Assembly: GCF_018860755.1 (NCBI RefSeq)
Contig: NZ_JAHKPW010000070.1
Coordinates: forward strand, 320,235-384,234
DNA length: 64,000 bases
Direction: 5' to 3'
From: Colwellia sp. D2M02
Lineage (GTDB): Bacteria; Pseudomonadota; Gammaproteobacteria; Enterobacterales; Alteromonadaceae
Positions within the stretch are counted from its first letter, which is position 1, and the number at the start of each line of letters is the position of its first letter. Both the position numbers and the translations under genes were made by a program. The notes under the pieces are model-generated. The model made no database searches. It worked only from the letters and a program-made list of their open reading frames with translations, and was not told where the DNA came from. Shown piece by piece: positions 46,046 through 56,630 of the stretch.

Positions 46046-47500
46046 ATGAAATTTATCGTTAAGCTTCAAGCTGAGATCACTATTAAATCTCGCCCCGTTC
46101 GTAAACGTTTTACTAAAATATTAGAATCTAATATTAAGAATGTGTTACGCCGTGTTGATGAACAAGTCACGACCCGTATGAACTGGGATAACGTTGAAGT
46201 AAATACGAAAGACAATTCACCTGAAAACCGTGATCGCCTTGTTGACGCGCTTAAATGCATTCCAGGCGTGCCTATGTTTTTAGAAGTACAGCAAACAGAC
46301 TTTATAGATGTACATGATATTTATGAAAAAACATTAGCGGTACATGCAAAAACGATTGTAAATAAAACCTTCTGTGTACGTGTAAAACGTACTGGTAATC
46401 ATGACTTTAATTCACTGAAAGTTGAGCAATATGTAGGTGGTGGTTTAAATCAACATGTTGATAGCGCTAAAGTAAAGTTAAGTAAGCCAGATGTGACCAT
46501 TCATTTAGAAATCAAAAATAAAGATTTATTTATTGTTACTGAGCGCCATAAAGGCTTGGGTGGCTTTCCTATTGCAACGCAAGAAGATGTTTTATCATTG
46601 ATGTCAGGTGGTTTTGATTCGGGCGTATCAAGTTACCAAATGATTAAAAAAGGCGCACGTACCCACTATTGCTTCTTTAATTTAGGTGGTTCGGCTCATG
46701 AAGTTGGGGTTAAGCAAGTAAGTTACTACTTGTGGAACAAGTTTGGTGCATCTCATAAAGTGAAGTTTTTTGCGGTAGACTTTGAACCTGTTGTAGCTGA
46801 AATTTTAGAAAACGTTGAAAATAGTCAAATGGGTGTTGTCTTAAAGCGTATGATGATTCGCGCAGCAAGTAAAATTGCTGAGAAAGGGAAAATTCAAGCG
46901 CTAGTGACAGGTGAAAGTTTAGGTCAAGTATCGAGCCAAACATTAACTAACTTGAATGTAATTAACCGCGTGACTGATAATCTTATTCTACGCCCTTTAT
47001 CAGCTTACGATAAGCAAGATATTATTGATATTGCACGTGAAATTGGTACTGAAGATTTCGCTAAAACGATTCCTGAATACTGTGGTGTTATTTCTAAAAA
47101 GCCAACAGTTAAAGCGGTATTATCAAAAGTTGAAGAAGAAGAAGGTAATTTTGATTTTTCGATTTTAGATAAAGTCATTGCTGAAACGCGTGTATTTGAT
47201 ATTCGCGATATTGGTACTGAAACTGAAAAAGAGATCCATGCAGTCGATTTGGTTGAAAATATTCCTACTAATTCTGTGATTGTTGATATACGTAGCCCAG
47301 AGGAAGAAGAAGATAAACCATTAGAGCTGGGTGATGTTGAAGTAAAACATATACCGTTTTATAAACTAGCGACACAATTTGGCGACTTAGATATGTCAAA
47401 AGAGTACTTGTTGTACTGCGATCATGGCGTAATGAGTAAACTACAAGCGTTATATTTACTTGATAATGGCTTTAGTAATGTAAAAGTTTACCGTCCTTAA
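46046..47500 (+). CDS. thiI: tRNA 4-thiouridine synthase / sulfurtransferase ThiI
   Basis: 484 residues from ATG 46046; the upstream open frame has no homology. THUMP domain at the N-terminus ([20 protein letters not shown] start), then a PP-loop with [13 protein letters not shown] for tRNA adenylation, and a C-terminal rhodanese domain with the active Cys in [10 protein letters not shown]. This full length is needed for both s4U and thiazole synthesis. Followed by a terminator. Confidence 0.97.
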   Translation: MKFIVKLQAEITIKSRPVRKRFTKILESNIKNVLRRVDEQVTTRMNWDNVEVNTKDNSPENRDRLVDALKCIPGVPMFLEVQQTDFIDVHDIYEKTLAVHAKTIVNKTFCVRVKRTGNHDFNSLKVEQYVGGGLNQHVDSAKVKLSKPDVTIHLEIKNKDLFIVTERHKGLGGFPIATQEDVLSLMSGGFDSGVSSYQMIKKGARTHYCFFNLGGSAHEVGVKQVSYYLWNKFGASHKVKFFAVDFEPVVAEILENVENSQMGVVLKRMMIRAASKIAEKGKIQALVTGESLGQVSSQTLTNLNVINRVTDNLILRPLSAYDKQDIIDIAREIGTEDFAKTIPEYCGVISKKPTVKAVLSKVEEEEGNFDFSILDKVIAETRVFDIRDIGTETEKEIHAVDLVENIPTNSVIVDIRSPEEEEDKPLELGDVEVKHIPFYKLATQFGDLDMSKEYLLYCDHGVMSKLQALYLLDNGFSNVKVYRP

Positions 47501-47517
47501 TCTTTATAATAGTTTCT

Positions 47518-47552
47518 AAAAACAGCGGATAGTTACTATGCGCTGTTTTTCG
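47518..47552 (+). terminator. terminator after thiI
   Basis: AAAAACAGCG (47518-47527) pairs with CGCTGTTTTT (47541-47550). Confidence 0.85.
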
Positions 47553-47568
47553 TTTACTAAGGTAAAAT

Positions 47569-48516
47569 TTAGGTATCAGTTAATGTCGTAATTTGTTGCC
47601 ACAATCGCGTATTTTCTACGGTGGCAATACCATGTTTTTCACCTAAACGGTGTATATAACCGTTAATGTAGGCTATTTCGGTGACACGCTTTGCTATGAC
47701 ATCACAGCGCATTGATGAGCTATTTTTAGCGGTTGCTGTTGCTACGCCGTGAACCACTTCAAATAATTTGTCGAATGAGAAAGTCACCCCTTCTTTTTTT
47801 GCAACAGCGATGACCTCTTCAAGTATTTTAGTAACTAATGGCGTAAATTTATATTGATTTACTTGGCCATTCTCAATGTTATGTAATGCAGTTATTGGAT
47901 TAATAACACAGTTAATGGCTAACTTTAACCATTGTTTGTTATTAATATTATGGTGATATTCAGCAACGGGGATTGCCTGGTTAAATAGCAAGGTAAGTGC
48001 TTCTATAGTATCGAGTGACAAATTACCGTTTAATAAGCCAATGTCTGTTTTTCCAATACCAGTATGAGTAATCGCCAATGGTTTGTTGCGTAAGCAACCA
48101 TGCGTTGTCAGTAACGCTAAAATTGGTTGAGTTGTAGGAAGGTAGCTTTTTATCTCTTCATAAACCCCCATGCCATTATGAGCGAGTACAATAATACTCT
48201 TTGGTTTAATTAATGGTGCTAACTGCTCAATTACAACGGCAGCTTGGTAAGACTTTACACAGATAAGAATTATGTCGGCGTTTTGGATATCTACCGTCTG
48301 TGTATGCTGTAATAAAAAGTTATGCTCGGTTGTTGTGTTATAAGCGGTAAATGAATAGCTCGTTGTGCTTGAGTTTATGCTCGTTGAGGCTTGTAAACTT
48401 ACTTGGTAGTTTTGTTGACTAAAGTGGTGATAGTAAAGTAAACCTATAGCGCCTTGACCGACAACGACGATACGTTTAGATAAGTTATGAGTAGAGGCTG
48501 TTAATGAGTTTTTCAT
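47569..48516 (-). CDS. panE: 2-dehydropantoate 2-reductase-like protein
   Basis: 315 residues. An N-terminal NAD(P) fold with RIVVVGQGAIGLLYY, then the ICVKSYQA and LAHNGMGVYEE segments, and a C-terminal helical domain with the KLAINCVINPITALHNIENGQ region including the conserved Lys and Asn. Reduces ketopantoate in pantothenate synthesis; close relatives can act on other ketoacids. Convergent with thiI. The symbol is given by family. Confidence 0.86.
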   Translation of the reverse strand: MKNSLTASTHNLSKRIVVVGQGAIGLLYYHHFSQQNYQVSLQASTSINSSTTSYSFTAYNTTTEHNFLLQHTQTVDIQNADIILICVKSYQAAVVIEQLAPLIKPKSIIVLAHNGMGVYEEIKSYLPTTQPILALLTTHGCLRNKPLAITHTGIGKTDIGLLNGNLSLDTIEALTLLFNQAIPVAEYHHNINNKQWLKLAINCVINPITALHNIENGQVNQYKFTPLVTKILEEVIAVAKKEGVTFSFDKLFEVVHGVATATAKNSSSMRCDVIAKRVTEIAYINGYIHRLGEKHGIATVENTRLWQQITTLTDT

Positions 48517-48551
48517 AATGATCTTTTTAATAATATTTCTCTAAAAAGTTA

Positions 48552-48941
48552 TTACTTCATAGTTACTTTAATAGTTGGTTTTTTTAAACTGACATATTTT
48601 AGGTACGTTAGTTTTATCAATAAAAAGCTGATGACGCCTGTAGCATCAGCTAAAAAATCAAACCAATCGGCTGAGCGAAAGCCTAAGTAATATTGTCCTA
48701 TTTCTGTACACGCAGCATAAAATATTAAAGTGATCACGCTGATCACTAAGGGCACTTTTATTAATGAGTGTGCCACCCAAGTCAGTAAGAAAAAGCTAAT
48801 GAAGTGACCAATAGTGTCGATTTTAGGTAACCGAAAGGTGAAGTTTTTCAATTCACTGGGGACTAATTGAGGAAATATCGCTAAGGTTAATAGCAACGCT
48901 AATAATATTAGAAGAAAAATAAAATATTGTCGGATTTTCAC
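48552..48941 (-). CDS. VanZ-like membrane protein
   Basis: A 129-residue protein with four hydrophobic segments and the VanZ pattern: LPKIDTIGHFISFFLLTW near the middle, then AACTEIGQYYLGFRSADWFDFLADATG at the end of the domain. VanZ homologues of this kind are common and of unknown role. It lies 35 bp upstream of the panE-like gene and may be co-transcribed. Confidence 0.85.
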   Translation of the reverse strand: MKIRQYFIFLLILLALLLTLAIFPQLVPSELKNFTFRLPKIDTIGHFISFFLLTWVAHSLIKVPLVISVITLIFYAACTEIGQYYLGFRSADWFDFLADATGVISFLLIKLTYLKYVSLKKPTIKVTMK

Positions 48942-49068
48942 GTAGCAGGGTCTACTTTAATCAAGTTAGTGGCATGTTAGCATGATTTTTTTGTTGTTTC
49001 TTGATTGGTTTTTTTTGGTGCGTATAATAGTTCACCATTAAGTTCATTAAAAATTTTAGAGAAAAATT

Positions 49069-49551
49069 ATGCCTTCAATGGATATCGTATCAGAGATAAA
49101 TTTAGAAGAAGTTCGTAACGCAGTAGAAAACTCGAATAAAGAAATTTCAACACGCTTTGATTTTAGAGGTGTTGCAGCGAGCTTTGAGTGGAAAAAACCT
49201 GCAGTAACAATTAAAACCGAAAGCGATTTTCAGTTGAAACAAATGTGTGATGTTTTACGTGGTCAGTTAACTAAACGTAGTGTTGACCCTAAATCAATGA
49301 CTTTAGAAGAGCCTAGTGCTACTGGCAAAAACTGGAGTCAAAAAATCACCTTCAAAGAAGGAATTGAACAAGATGTCGCTAAAAAAGTAGTAAAGCTTAT
49401 TAAAGCCGAAAAGTTGAAAGTACAAGCAGCTATTCAAGGTGAACAAGTGCGAGTTACGGGTAAAAAACGTGATGATTTACAGGCAACTATGCGTTTAGTT
49501 AAAGAGGCTGAGTTAGAGCAAAGCTTCCAATTTACTAACTTTAAAGATTAA
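49069..49551 (+). CDS. yajQ: YajQ family nucleotide-binding protein
   Basis: A 160-residue protein starting [20 protein letters not shown] with the two-domain YajQ pattern ([27 protein letters not shown], then [12 protein letters not shown]). Some YajQ proteins bind c-di-GMP. Stands alone. Confidence 0.94.
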   Translation: MPSMDIVSEINLEEVRNAVENSNKEISTRFDFRGVAASFEWKKPAVTIKTESDFQLKQMCDVLRGQLTKRSVDPKSMTLEEPSATGKNWSQKITFKEGIEQDVAKKVVKLIKAEKLKVQAAIQGEQVRVTGKKRDDLQATMRLVKEAELEQSFQFTNFKD

Positions 49552-49630
49552 GCTTAATATTCTCCCTAACTTAAGTAGCCTAAGCTCAGGCGATGAAAAG
49601 TAGCTCAAGCTAGCGAGTAAAAACACAAAG

Positions 49631-49668
49631 AAAAAGGCTGAAAGTATAATAACTTTCAGCCTTTTTTA
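49631..49668. terminator. bidirectional terminator between yajQ and slyD
   Basis: AAAAAGGCTGAAAGT (49631-49645) pairs with ACTTTCAGCCTTTTT (49652-49666), with A and T runs on both sides. Confidence 0.92.
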
Positions 49669-49704
49669 TACTCGCTCACAAAAGTGAGTTAGTCGATATA
49701 ATGC

Positions 49705-50193
49705 TTAATGAGAATGACCACAGCCATCTTCACTATGCACATGGCCGTGCTCTAGCTCATCTGCTGTTGCTTCTCTTACTTCTAAAATCTCTACGTCGAA
49801 TTTTAAATCAATACCTGCAAGAGGGTGATTGCCATCCACGGTAATAACGTCATCTTGAACATCAACCACAATAACGGTTTGTTCACCGTCATCAGTTGTT
49901 GCACGTAGCTGTGTACCTACTTCTAACTCTTCAACACCTGCTAACGCTTCTTTAGGGACGGTTTGTACATATTCATCATGGCGAGGACCATAAGCTTGCT
50001 CACACGATACCGCTACTTCAAATTTATCACCAGCTTCGTGACTTTCTAATGCATCTTCTAAGCCTGGAATTAAATAACCCGTTCCTTGGATGATTGCCAT
50101 AGGTTTGTCATCATAAGAGCTATCAATTAGCGTATCTTCGCTGTCTGATACGGCATAATGCATAACAACAACACTGTTTTTGGTAATTTTCAT
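49705..50193 (-). CDS. slyD: FKBP-type peptidyl-prolyl isomerase SlyD
   Basis: 162 residues. FKBP domain with the SlyD insert-in-flap region (YGPRHDEYVQTVPKEAL) and a short His-rich C-terminal tail (HGHVHSEDGCGHSH) that binds Ni or other metals. The tail is much shorter than in E. coli SlyD. Confidence 0.93.
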   Translation of the reverse strand: MKITKNSVVVMHYAVSDSEDTLIDSSYDDKPMAIIQGTGYLIPGLEDALESHEAGDKFEVAVSCEQAYGPRHDEYVQTVPKEALAGVEELEVGTQLRATTDDGEQTVIVVDVQDDVITVDGNHPLAGIDLKFDVEILEVREATADELEHGHVHSEDGCGHSH

Positions 50194-50237
50194 AAAGAGT
50201 CCTAAGTTTTTCAGGGTAAATGTAAGGTATATTGAAT

Positions 50238-51212
50238 TTATTCGCTAACTAAAGCATAAGGTAATGCAGCTTTGGTAACAACGGTTTCAGGGTTAAGACC
50301 TAAGCGTAATTTTTGTGTTTCGTCATCATTAGCTAACACTGCTTGTAGATAACAAGTGCCGTTATCACTTTGGTAGCTTGCAAGTATATCGCCTGCTTTA
50401 CGCCAATTTTCACCTAGCTGTTTTTCAATGGTATTGTCATTATTAAGCGTGTCAGGTAGTTGAGCCGTTAAGCTGAACAAAGCTCGCTTGTTTTTACCAA
50501 GGTATTGCATGCGAGCAACGGTCTCTTGACCTAAGTAGCAACCCTTAGTGAAGCTAATCCCATTGATTGCTTGTAAGTTAAGCATTTGAGGTACGTATTG
50601 ACGGCAACTGTTTATTGAAAGAATAGGAAAGCCTTCGGTAATTTCTAATAAGTTCCATATTGCTTGTGTATAGGTTGGCAATTCGAAAGACTGTACTAGC
50701 GCGGCTAAATTATCAGGGCTATCAATTAATAAGTATCGCGCTTGCTTACCACTAACATAAACAAGTGTGGTTGAGTTGTTCTGTACTACAGGAGTAGAAC
50801 TGTCAGGAATCTGGGAGAATTTATTTTGTAATAATTCTGCGCTTTTTTCACCGACTAATGCCGCAAAGCTCAAATCTTGGATTTGTGTTATTTCAACTTT
50901 GGCAAAAACACCAAATTTTTTCAATTCAGCAAGAGAGTCAGTAATACTTGCGCTAGGTTGAATAAGTAAATGAGCATTATCGCGGTTAATTAAACGGAAA
51001 ACTGAGAACACTTTGCCTTTCGCGTCACAATGAGCACCGATCATAAGGCTATGTTCATTAGCGTTATTAACATCGCAGGTTACTTGACCTTGTAGGTATT
51101 TACTTTGTTCTTCACCTGCTAGTGATATTGCACTGAAATCAGATAAGTTAATACAGTAGTTTTCGGGTAGTTCTGATAGTGAAGGTAGGGCTGAACTCGA
51201 AGTGATAGTCAT
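50238..51212 (-). CDS. ygfZ: YgfZ, folate-dependent Fe-S/tRNA-modification protein
   Basis: 324 residues. Aminomethyltransferase-like fold with the family motif KGCYLGQE (Cys is the conserved reactive residue) and QGQVTCDVN near the start. YgfZ supports repair or assembly of certain Fe-S enzymes such as MiaB. Divergent from sdhE, as in E. coli. Confidence 0.94.
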   Translation of the reverse strand: MTITSSSALPSLSELPENYCINLSDFSAISLAGEEQSKYLQGQVTCDVNNANEHSLMIGAHCDAKGKVFSVFRLINRDNAHLLIQPSASITDSLAELKKFGVFAKVEITQIQDLSFAALVGEKSAELLQNKFSQIPDSSTPVVQNNSTTLVYVSGKQARYLLIDSPDNLAALVQSFELPTYTQAIWNLLEITEGFPILSINSCRQYVPQMLNLQAINGISFTKGCYLGQETVARMQYLGKNKRALFSLTAQLPDTLNNDNTIEKQLGENWRKAGDILASYQSDNGTCYLQAVLANDDETQKLRLGLNPETVVTKAALPYALVSE

Positions 51213-51395
51213 AGTAAGCTCTTAGTTGCTACTGTAGTGTTTATACAGTGAGAATATATTGAAACAATAGCATTAAGATAAGGGCTAAAATGTTAAAAAC
51301 AACGTTTTTAAGTATTTATTTGGCAATTTCGTTAGCTCACTAACTAGAGTTATTGGTAGAATAGCGCTAGTGTTAAACAAATCAAGGTTATTTAT

Positions 51396-51686
51396 ATGTC
51401 AAGCAATGAAGTTTTAGAGAACACCGACGTAAATAAAATATCAAAAGTAAATAAAGCGCGATTAAAGTGGGCCTGTCGTCGCGGCATGTTAGAGCTAGAT
51501 GTATTATTTTCTCCTTTTGTTGATGAGGCGTATGATGCACTTTCTACAAAAGATCAAATAACCTTTGAACGCTTATTAACTTGTCAAGATCCTGAGTTGT
51601 TTGCTTGGTTTATGGGGCATGAAATTTGTGAAGACACAGAGCTTAACGCCATGGTGCAATTTATTCTTAAGCGCGTCAAAGTATAA
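51396..51686 (+). CDS. sdhE: SdhE (CptB), flavinylation factor of succinate dehydrogenase
   Basis: 96 residues. The RLKWACRRGMLELD motif with the RGMxE core that is needed for FAD attachment to SdhA, followed by a five-helix fold with LLTCQDPELFAWFMGH. The neighbourhood ygfZ-sdhE-cptA matches E. coli. Confidence 0.95.
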   Translation: MSSNEVLENTDVNKISKVNKARLKWACRRGMLELDVLFSPFVDEAYDALSTKDQITFERLLTCQDPELFAWFMGHEICEDTELNAMVQFILKRVKV

Positions 51687-52176
51687 TATAACGGTTTACC
51701 GGTCACGTTATCAGCATTATGCTTGGTATACATTGTTCGTTTTCTTTATCGCTGCTAGTTTGACCATTTTTTTATGGCAAGTTGTACTGAGTTTACTTGT
51801 TATCATTACGTGGTTGTTTTGGTTAGGCTGGCAATTACACCATACTCAATTGTGCAGTGACGACAATCAAACTAAGGTAGATAGTTTTATCATCAGTAAC
51901 GAGGGGGAAATTTATTTCTCTAAGCTCAAACAAAGCTATCAAATAAGTGACAAGACTCGAACTAGCACCTTAGGTATATGGTTGGTGTTAACTCATCTAA
52001 CCACGGTCAACTCAAATAGTGTTAAAGGTTACTTCCAGGGCGAACATACTTATAACCTAGCTAACAATGCCCCGCAAAAAACACTTCAATCTCTTTTTTT
52101 ATTTCGTGACAGTATGCAGCGACAAGACTTTTCTCGTGTAATTAAAATCATTAGGAATGTTCATACTAGTGACTAA
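51619..52176 (+). CDS. cptA: CptA/YgfX-like membrane protein (start within sdhE)
   Basis: Two membrane helices (TLFVFFIAASLTIFLWQVV, then LLVIITWLFWLGW) followed by a soluble domain, the topology of YgfX/CptA. The recognisable family region starts at about YRSRYQHYAWYTL, just after the sdhE stop, yet there is no ATG, GTG or TTG between that stop and the first helix. In-frame starts are TTG 51601, ATG 51619 and GTG 51628, all inside sdhE, so the gene overlaps its neighbour by at least ~59 bp. I choose ATG 51619 tentatively. Confidence 0.72.
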   Translation: MKFVKTQSLTPWCNLFLSASKYNITVYRSRYQHYAWYTLFVFFIAASLTIFLWQVVLSLLVIITWLFWLGWQLHHTQLCSDDNQTKVDSFIISNEGEIYFSKLKQSYQISDKTRTSTLGIWLVLTHLTTVNSNSVKGYFQGEHTYNLANNAPQKTLQSLFLFRDSMQRQDFSRVIKIIRNVHTSD

Positions 52177-52237
52177 AAGCCATCACACATTGAGTTTGCA
52201 ATAGCTTTTTGAGTAGAGAACATAGGTCAAATAGAGC

Positions 52238-53890
52238 TTACTTTAGTGATTCTGCCGCAACATTACTCATGGTTTCTTCTGCTGAACATAAGGGGTCAGG
52301 CGTTAAGATTGTCGGTAATGCTTGTGGTAACATTTTTGGGTAATCCAAGGTGTAATGTAACCCTCGACTTTCTTTTCGTGCCATAGCGCAGCGAATAATT
52401 AACTCTGCTACTTGTACTAAGTTTCTCAGTTCAAGTAAGTTATTACTCACTTTAAAGTTGCGATAGTACTCGTCAATCTCTCGTTGTAATAATTCAACGC
52501 GGTGTAAAGCGCGCGCTAAGCGTTTAGTTGTTCTAACAATACCGACATAATCCCACATAAATAAACGCAGCTCGTGCCAGTTGTGTTGAATAACGACCTC
52601 TTCATCTGAGTCTGTAACACGACTTTCATCCCAATCAGGCAAGGTTTGAAAACGATGTTTTTGCTTTAATGTCTCGCTAATTTCTATCGCAGCAGCACGG
52701 GCAAAAACTAAACATTCTAGTAAAGAATTACTGGCAAGTCGATTTGCTCCATGTAAGCCGGTATAAGACATTTCACCAATAGCATAAAGCTGATTTACAT
52801 CGGTTTTTCCTTGATGATTAACCATAACACCACCACAAGTGTAATGAGCTGCTGGTACAATGGGAATAGGTTGTTTGGTTATATCTATACCTAATGACAG
52901 TGTTTTTTCATAAATATTTGGGAAGTGTTGCTTAATAAAATCACTAGGTTTATGACTGATATCTAAATACATGCAGTCAGCGCCTAAGCGTTTCATTTCA
53001 TAATCAATAGCGCGAGCGACTATATCGCGTGGGGCTAGCTCTGCTCTTTCATCAAATGCTGGCATAAAACGACTGCCGTCAGGACGTCTTAATTTAGCAC
53101 CTTCTCCGCGTAAAGCTTCGGTCAGTAGAAACGTGCCAGCAGAAGGGTGAAATAAACAGGTAGGGTGAAATTGATTAAATTCCATATTAGCCACGCGACA
53201 ACCCGCTCGCCATGCCATTGCAATACCGTCGCCACTGGCAACATCAGGGTTTGAAGTATATTGATATACTTTACTTGCGCCCCCTGTGGCTAGAATCGTT
53301 TTTTGTGCGTAAATACTTTCGACTTTCTCAGAATTTCTATTCCAAACATAAGCTCCAATACACTCTTTGGCTTGGCTTGTATGCTCGGCGTTACGACAAA
53401 TAAGGTCTATAGCATTGAAGCGCTCAAATATGCGAATACGAGAGTGTTTTTTTACTTGTTCGGCTAACGTGGTTTGTATTGCCTGACCGGTAGCGTCAGC
53501 AGCATGAAGAATACGACGGTGGCTATGACCGCCTTCACGTGTTAAATGGTAACGTTCACCGCCTTTGTTGTCAGACTCTTGATCAAAAGCTACCCCTTGA
53601 TTTATTAACCACTCTAAACAAGCTTTAGCGTTTTCGGCGGTATACTGCACTGATGACTCATCACATAAACCCGCACCAGCAATAAGGGTGTCTTTAACAT
53701 GTGCATCAATACTATCGTTTTCATCAAAAACAGCAGCAACTCCACCTTGAGCATAAAAGGTTGACCCTTCATTCAATGGACCTTTACTTAAAATAACGAC
53801 ATCGGCATTCTTGGCTAAATGTAATGCGAGCGTTAATCCAGCCGCGCCGCTGCCTATAATTAATACATCACAGTTATGTTGTTTCGTCAT
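52238..53890 (-). CDS. nadB: L-aspartate oxidase
   Basis: 550 residues. FAD-binding fold with [18 protein letters not shown], the [18 protein letters not shown] active region, [18 protein letters not shown] and the C-terminal helical domain. Makes iminoaspartate for NAD synthesis. Divergent from the rpoE operon, as in E. coli. Confidence 0.96.
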   Translation of the reverse strand: MTKQHNCDVLIIGSGAAGLTLALHLAKNADVVILSKGPLNEGSTFYAQGGVAAVFDENDSIDAHVKDTLIAGAGLCDESSVQYTAENAKACLEWLINQGVAFDQESDNKGGERYHLTREGGHSHRRILHAADATGQAIQTTLAEQVKKHSRIRIFERFNAIDLICRNAEHTSQAKECIGAYVWNRNSEKVESIYAQKTILATGGASKVYQYTSNPDVASGDGIAMAWRAGCRVANMEFNQFHPTCLFHPSAGTFLLTEALRGEGAKLRRPDGSRFMPAFDERAELAPRDIVARAIDYEMKRLGADCMYLDISHKPSDFIKQHFPNIYEKTLSLGIDITKQPIPIVPAAHYTCGGVMVNHQGKTDVNQLYAIGEMSYTGLHGANRLASNSLLECLVFARAAAIEISETLKQKHRFQTLPDWDESRVTDSDEEVVIQHNWHELRLFMWDYVGIVRTTKRLARALHRVELLQREIDEYYRNFKVSNNLLELRNLVQVAELIIRCAMARKESRGLHYTLDYPKMLPQALPTILTPDPLCSAEETMSNVAAESLK

Positions 53891-54098
53891 ATGGTTACCG
53901 ATGAAAGTTGCTTAAGGTAAGCTAATATATAAATGAAGCTATTTCTGGTATTCTATAATATATCGTTATGTAAGAATATAAATCCTCAAGATTAGCGTTG
54001 ATTAATTTTTTGATTTTATTACATAGCAATAAAATACCGATAAATAGCCATTTAATTAGTTAAATAATGCAAAAAATAAAAAAAGTTTAAATTAAATC

Positions 54099-54126
54099 GA
54101 ACTTTTTCCCAAAGCCTTAGTCCTAA
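54099..54126 (+). promoter_or_regulatory. sigma-E-type autoregulatory promoter of rpoE
   Basis: GAACTT (54099-54104), a 16-nt spacer, then TCCTAA (54121-54126), matching the sigma-E consensus GGAACTT-N16-TCTGA closely. It lies 75 bp before the preferred rpoE start. Confidence 0.75.
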
Positions 54127-54200
54127 TTAATGCGTTTGTTAGAGCCCAAATGGAATATATGAGTACAAATCAATTGCCAGTATTAAAAGATACGGCTCGA

Positions 54201-54782
54201 ATGAGCGAACAAAGTGTTGACCAACAATTGGTTGAACGAGTACAGCGCGGTGATAAAAGCGCTTTCAATTTACTCGTTAGTAAATATCAACACAAAGTTG
54301 CCAATTTGATTAGCCGTTATGTGAAAAATAACAGTGATGTACCTGATATTGTTCAGGAAGCTTTTATTAAAGCTTATCGTGCGTTACCTAATTTTAGAGG
54401 TGAAAGTGCATTTTATACTTGGCTGTACCGTATCGCGGTTAACTGTGCTAAAAATCACAGCGTTGCTTTAGGTCGTAAACCACCAAGTAATGACGTTGAT
54501 GTTGATGATGCCGAACTTTATGATGATGGCGGGGCATTAAGAGAAAATGCCTCACCTGAAAATATTTTGTTAACTAGCGAGATAAAGCAAGTTATTTTCA
54601 ATACCATGAATGCACTACCTGAAGATTTACGCTTAGCCATTAATTTTAGAGAAATTGAAGGGTTAAGTTATGAAGAGATTGCAACCATTATGGAATGCCC
54701 TGTAGGCACTGTTCGCTCTAGAATTTTTAGAGCTCGTGATGCGATAGAGAAAAAAATAAAGCCATTATTACAAAAGCGTTAG
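54201..54782 (+). CDS. rpoE: RNA polymerase sigma factor RpoE
   Basis: 193 residues if started at ATG 54201 (MSEQSVDQQLVERVQRGDKSA), which matches the E. coli N-terminus; the open frame extends to an ATG at 54150 but that adds a non-conserved stretch. ECF sigma factor: region 2 with DIVQEAFIKAYRALPNFRG, region 4 with LSYEEIATIMECPVGTVRSR. Controls the envelope stress response. First gene of rpoE-rseABC. Confidence 0.95.
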   Translation: MSEQSVDQQLVERVQRGDKSAFNLLVSKYQHKVANLISRYVKNNSDVPDIVQEAFIKAYRALPNFRGESAFYTWLYRIAVNCAKNHSVALGRKPPSNDVDVDDAELYDDGGALRENASPENILLTSEIKQVIFNTMNALPEDLRLAINFREIEGLSYEEIATIMECPVGTVRSRIFRARDAIEKKIKPLLQKR

Positions 54783-54862
54783 TAATACTGGACTATATTA
54801 ACTAAGCCAGTGTTAAGTTATTGGTTTCATAGTTAGTTATAAAACTATTTTAAGGTAAAAGT

Positions 54863-55561
54863 ATGAGTGAAAGTAAATTTGAGACATTGTCTTCGTTAGT
54901 AGATGACAGCCTATCCTCAATAGATTTATCAAAGGACGCTAAGCCAATTGATTGCATACTTAAAGATGAGGAGTTAGCACAAAGCTGGCAAAATTATCAT
55001 TTAATTGGTGATGTTTTACGAGATGAAATGCCTCAATCATTACAATTGGATTTAAGTAGTCAAATTGCTGAAGCTATTGCTAATGAAGCAACTATTCTTT
55101 CGCCAAATTCTGCTTCTGTTACGGCTGTTGCTGATGAGTTAAGCGATAACGTAGCACAAGAAGCACCACAAGTTATTCAAGCGCAAAATCGTTTTACCGC
55201 TAAAGTTAAAGAGTTTATTAAACCTGCAGGTCAAATTGCCATTGCAGCGTCTGCGGCAGTACTTATGGTAGTAGGTGTTCAGCAAAATGTTGCTGATGAT
55301 GCAGCAGTTACACCAAATCAAATTGTGCAACCTATGCCACTTGGTGGTTATGCTAACCCAGTAAGCTTTAATTATTTATCACCAACGCAAGCTGAGCAAA
55401 AGTCAATAGCTGAAAAGAAAGCCATGGCGAGCGCTACTCAATCTGCTGGTGAATTAACCCATCAGCAAAAAGTTGAACAAAGAATTGCTCAACAACGTCG
55501 TCTACAAGCGTTAATTAATGATCATGAGCAACAAGTTAAATTAAGTAGCGCTATAAAATAA
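54863..55561 (+). CDS. rseA: anti-sigma-E factor RseA
   Basis: 232 residues with one membrane helix (about 121-140). The N-terminal domain (LSSLVDDSLSS) binds sigma-E; the periplasmic part is followed by a coiled-coil-like Q-rich tail. DegS/RseP-type proteolysis is known to release the sigma factor. Position and length fit; sequence is divergent, as usual for RseA. Confidence 0.92.
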   Translation: MSESKFETLSSLVDDSLSSIDLSKDAKPIDCILKDEELAQSWQNYHLIGDVLRDEMPQSLQLDLSSQIAEAIANEATILSPNSASVTAVADELSDNVAQEAPQVIQAQNRFTAKVKEFIKPAGQIAIAASAAVLMVVGVQQNVADDAAVTPNQIVQPMPLGGYANPVSFNYLSPTQAEQKSIAEKKAMASATQSAGELTHQQKVEQRIAQQRRLQALINDHEQQVKLSSAIK

Positions 55562-55655
55562 TAGCAACAGGCTGTAAACTAGCTGCTAATTAAATTAATA
55601 ATGTAGTTAAGTTCATTGAGCTTAACTACAAACTATTGCTGTTGTTAACGAGTCT

Positions 55656-56615
55656 ATGAAATTAATCTCTTCTTTTTTATGCATGTTATGCATTTCCTTT
55701 CCTGCTTTTGCTAATGATATTGAGCAGGCAAAGCCTTGGCTAGAACGCTTATCAACCTCATTAAAAACTTTAAATTACAGTACTTCATTTGTCGTTGTAA
55801 AAAATAACCAAGCAGAGCCTTATCATTGGTTACATGGGGTTGATGACAAGCAGCAAGAGTTAGAAATTCTTGCTCAACTCAATGGACCTCGTCGTGATGT
55901 ATTAAGGCGTGGTAATACTGTTAGTTATATTGAGCCAGAACAAGATGCATACTCTGTTAGCTCTGCTTACTTAAGTGGCCCAATTCCTGCTATTTTTTCT
56001 CATGATATTGAAGCGCTAGAGAGTAGTTATCGCTTTATTTCTGTTGGCCGCAGTCGTGTGCTTGGCCGAGTTGCACAAGTTATTCGCATTGTACCTAAAG
56101 ACAGTCATCGTTTTGATCACTGGTTATGGTTAGATCAACAAAGTGGCCTGTTGCTCAAAATGGCTATTATTACGCGTCAAGGTCAATTATTAGAGCAAGT
56201 ACAGTTTACTCATCTAGATGTTACTAATGATATTGCCGAAAGTTTAAAGCAATTACAAAGTGCAGAATTACCAAGTGTTAGTGATGTTGGAATACAAAAT
56301 CAACAAGATGAATTGTTTTGGCATGTTAGTTGGTTACCCCAAGGCATTGAAATTATTAAAAGCAGTCGTCGTAGGGTTAATAATGATAAAACCGTTGAAT
56401 TTATTTTATTAAGTGATGGTTTGGTTGAGATATCGGTTTATATAAATCCAAGTAATATTCAACAAAGGCCTATCGAGTATGCAAGTGATGGCGCAACCGC
56501 AGTTTTCAGTCAAATAGTTGATGGCTTAGAAGTGAGTGTTGTTGGAAAAATTCCATTAGAAACAGCCAAAATGATCGCTGACTCAGTTGGGCCTGTAGCG
56601 ACTAACAGCCAATAG
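55656..56615 (+). CDS. rseB: RseB, periplasmic sigma-E regulator
   Basis: 319 residues. Signal peptide (1-20, ending FAFA-like) and the MucB/RseB fold with SYIEPEQDAYSVSS, HDIEALESSYRF and WLDQQSGLLLKMAI. Binds RseA and senses mislocalised lipoproteins or LPS. Confidence 0.94.
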   Translation: MKLISSFLCMLCISFPAFANDIEQAKPWLERLSTSLKTLNYSTSFVVVKNNQAEPYHWLHGVDDKQQELEILAQLNGPRRDVLRRGNTVSYIEPEQDAYSVSSAYLSGPIPAIFSHDIEALESSYRFISVGRSRVLGRVAQVIRIVPKDSHRFDHWLWLDQQSGLLLKMAIITRQGQLLEQVQFTHLDVTNDIAESLKQLQSAELPSVSDVGIQNQQDELFWHVSWLPQGIEIIKSSRRRVNNDKTVEFILLSDGLVEISVYINPSNIQQRPIEYASDGATAVFSQIVDGLEVSVVGKIPLETAKMIADSVGPVATNSQ

Positions 56616-56630
56616 TAGAGTGATAAAAAG

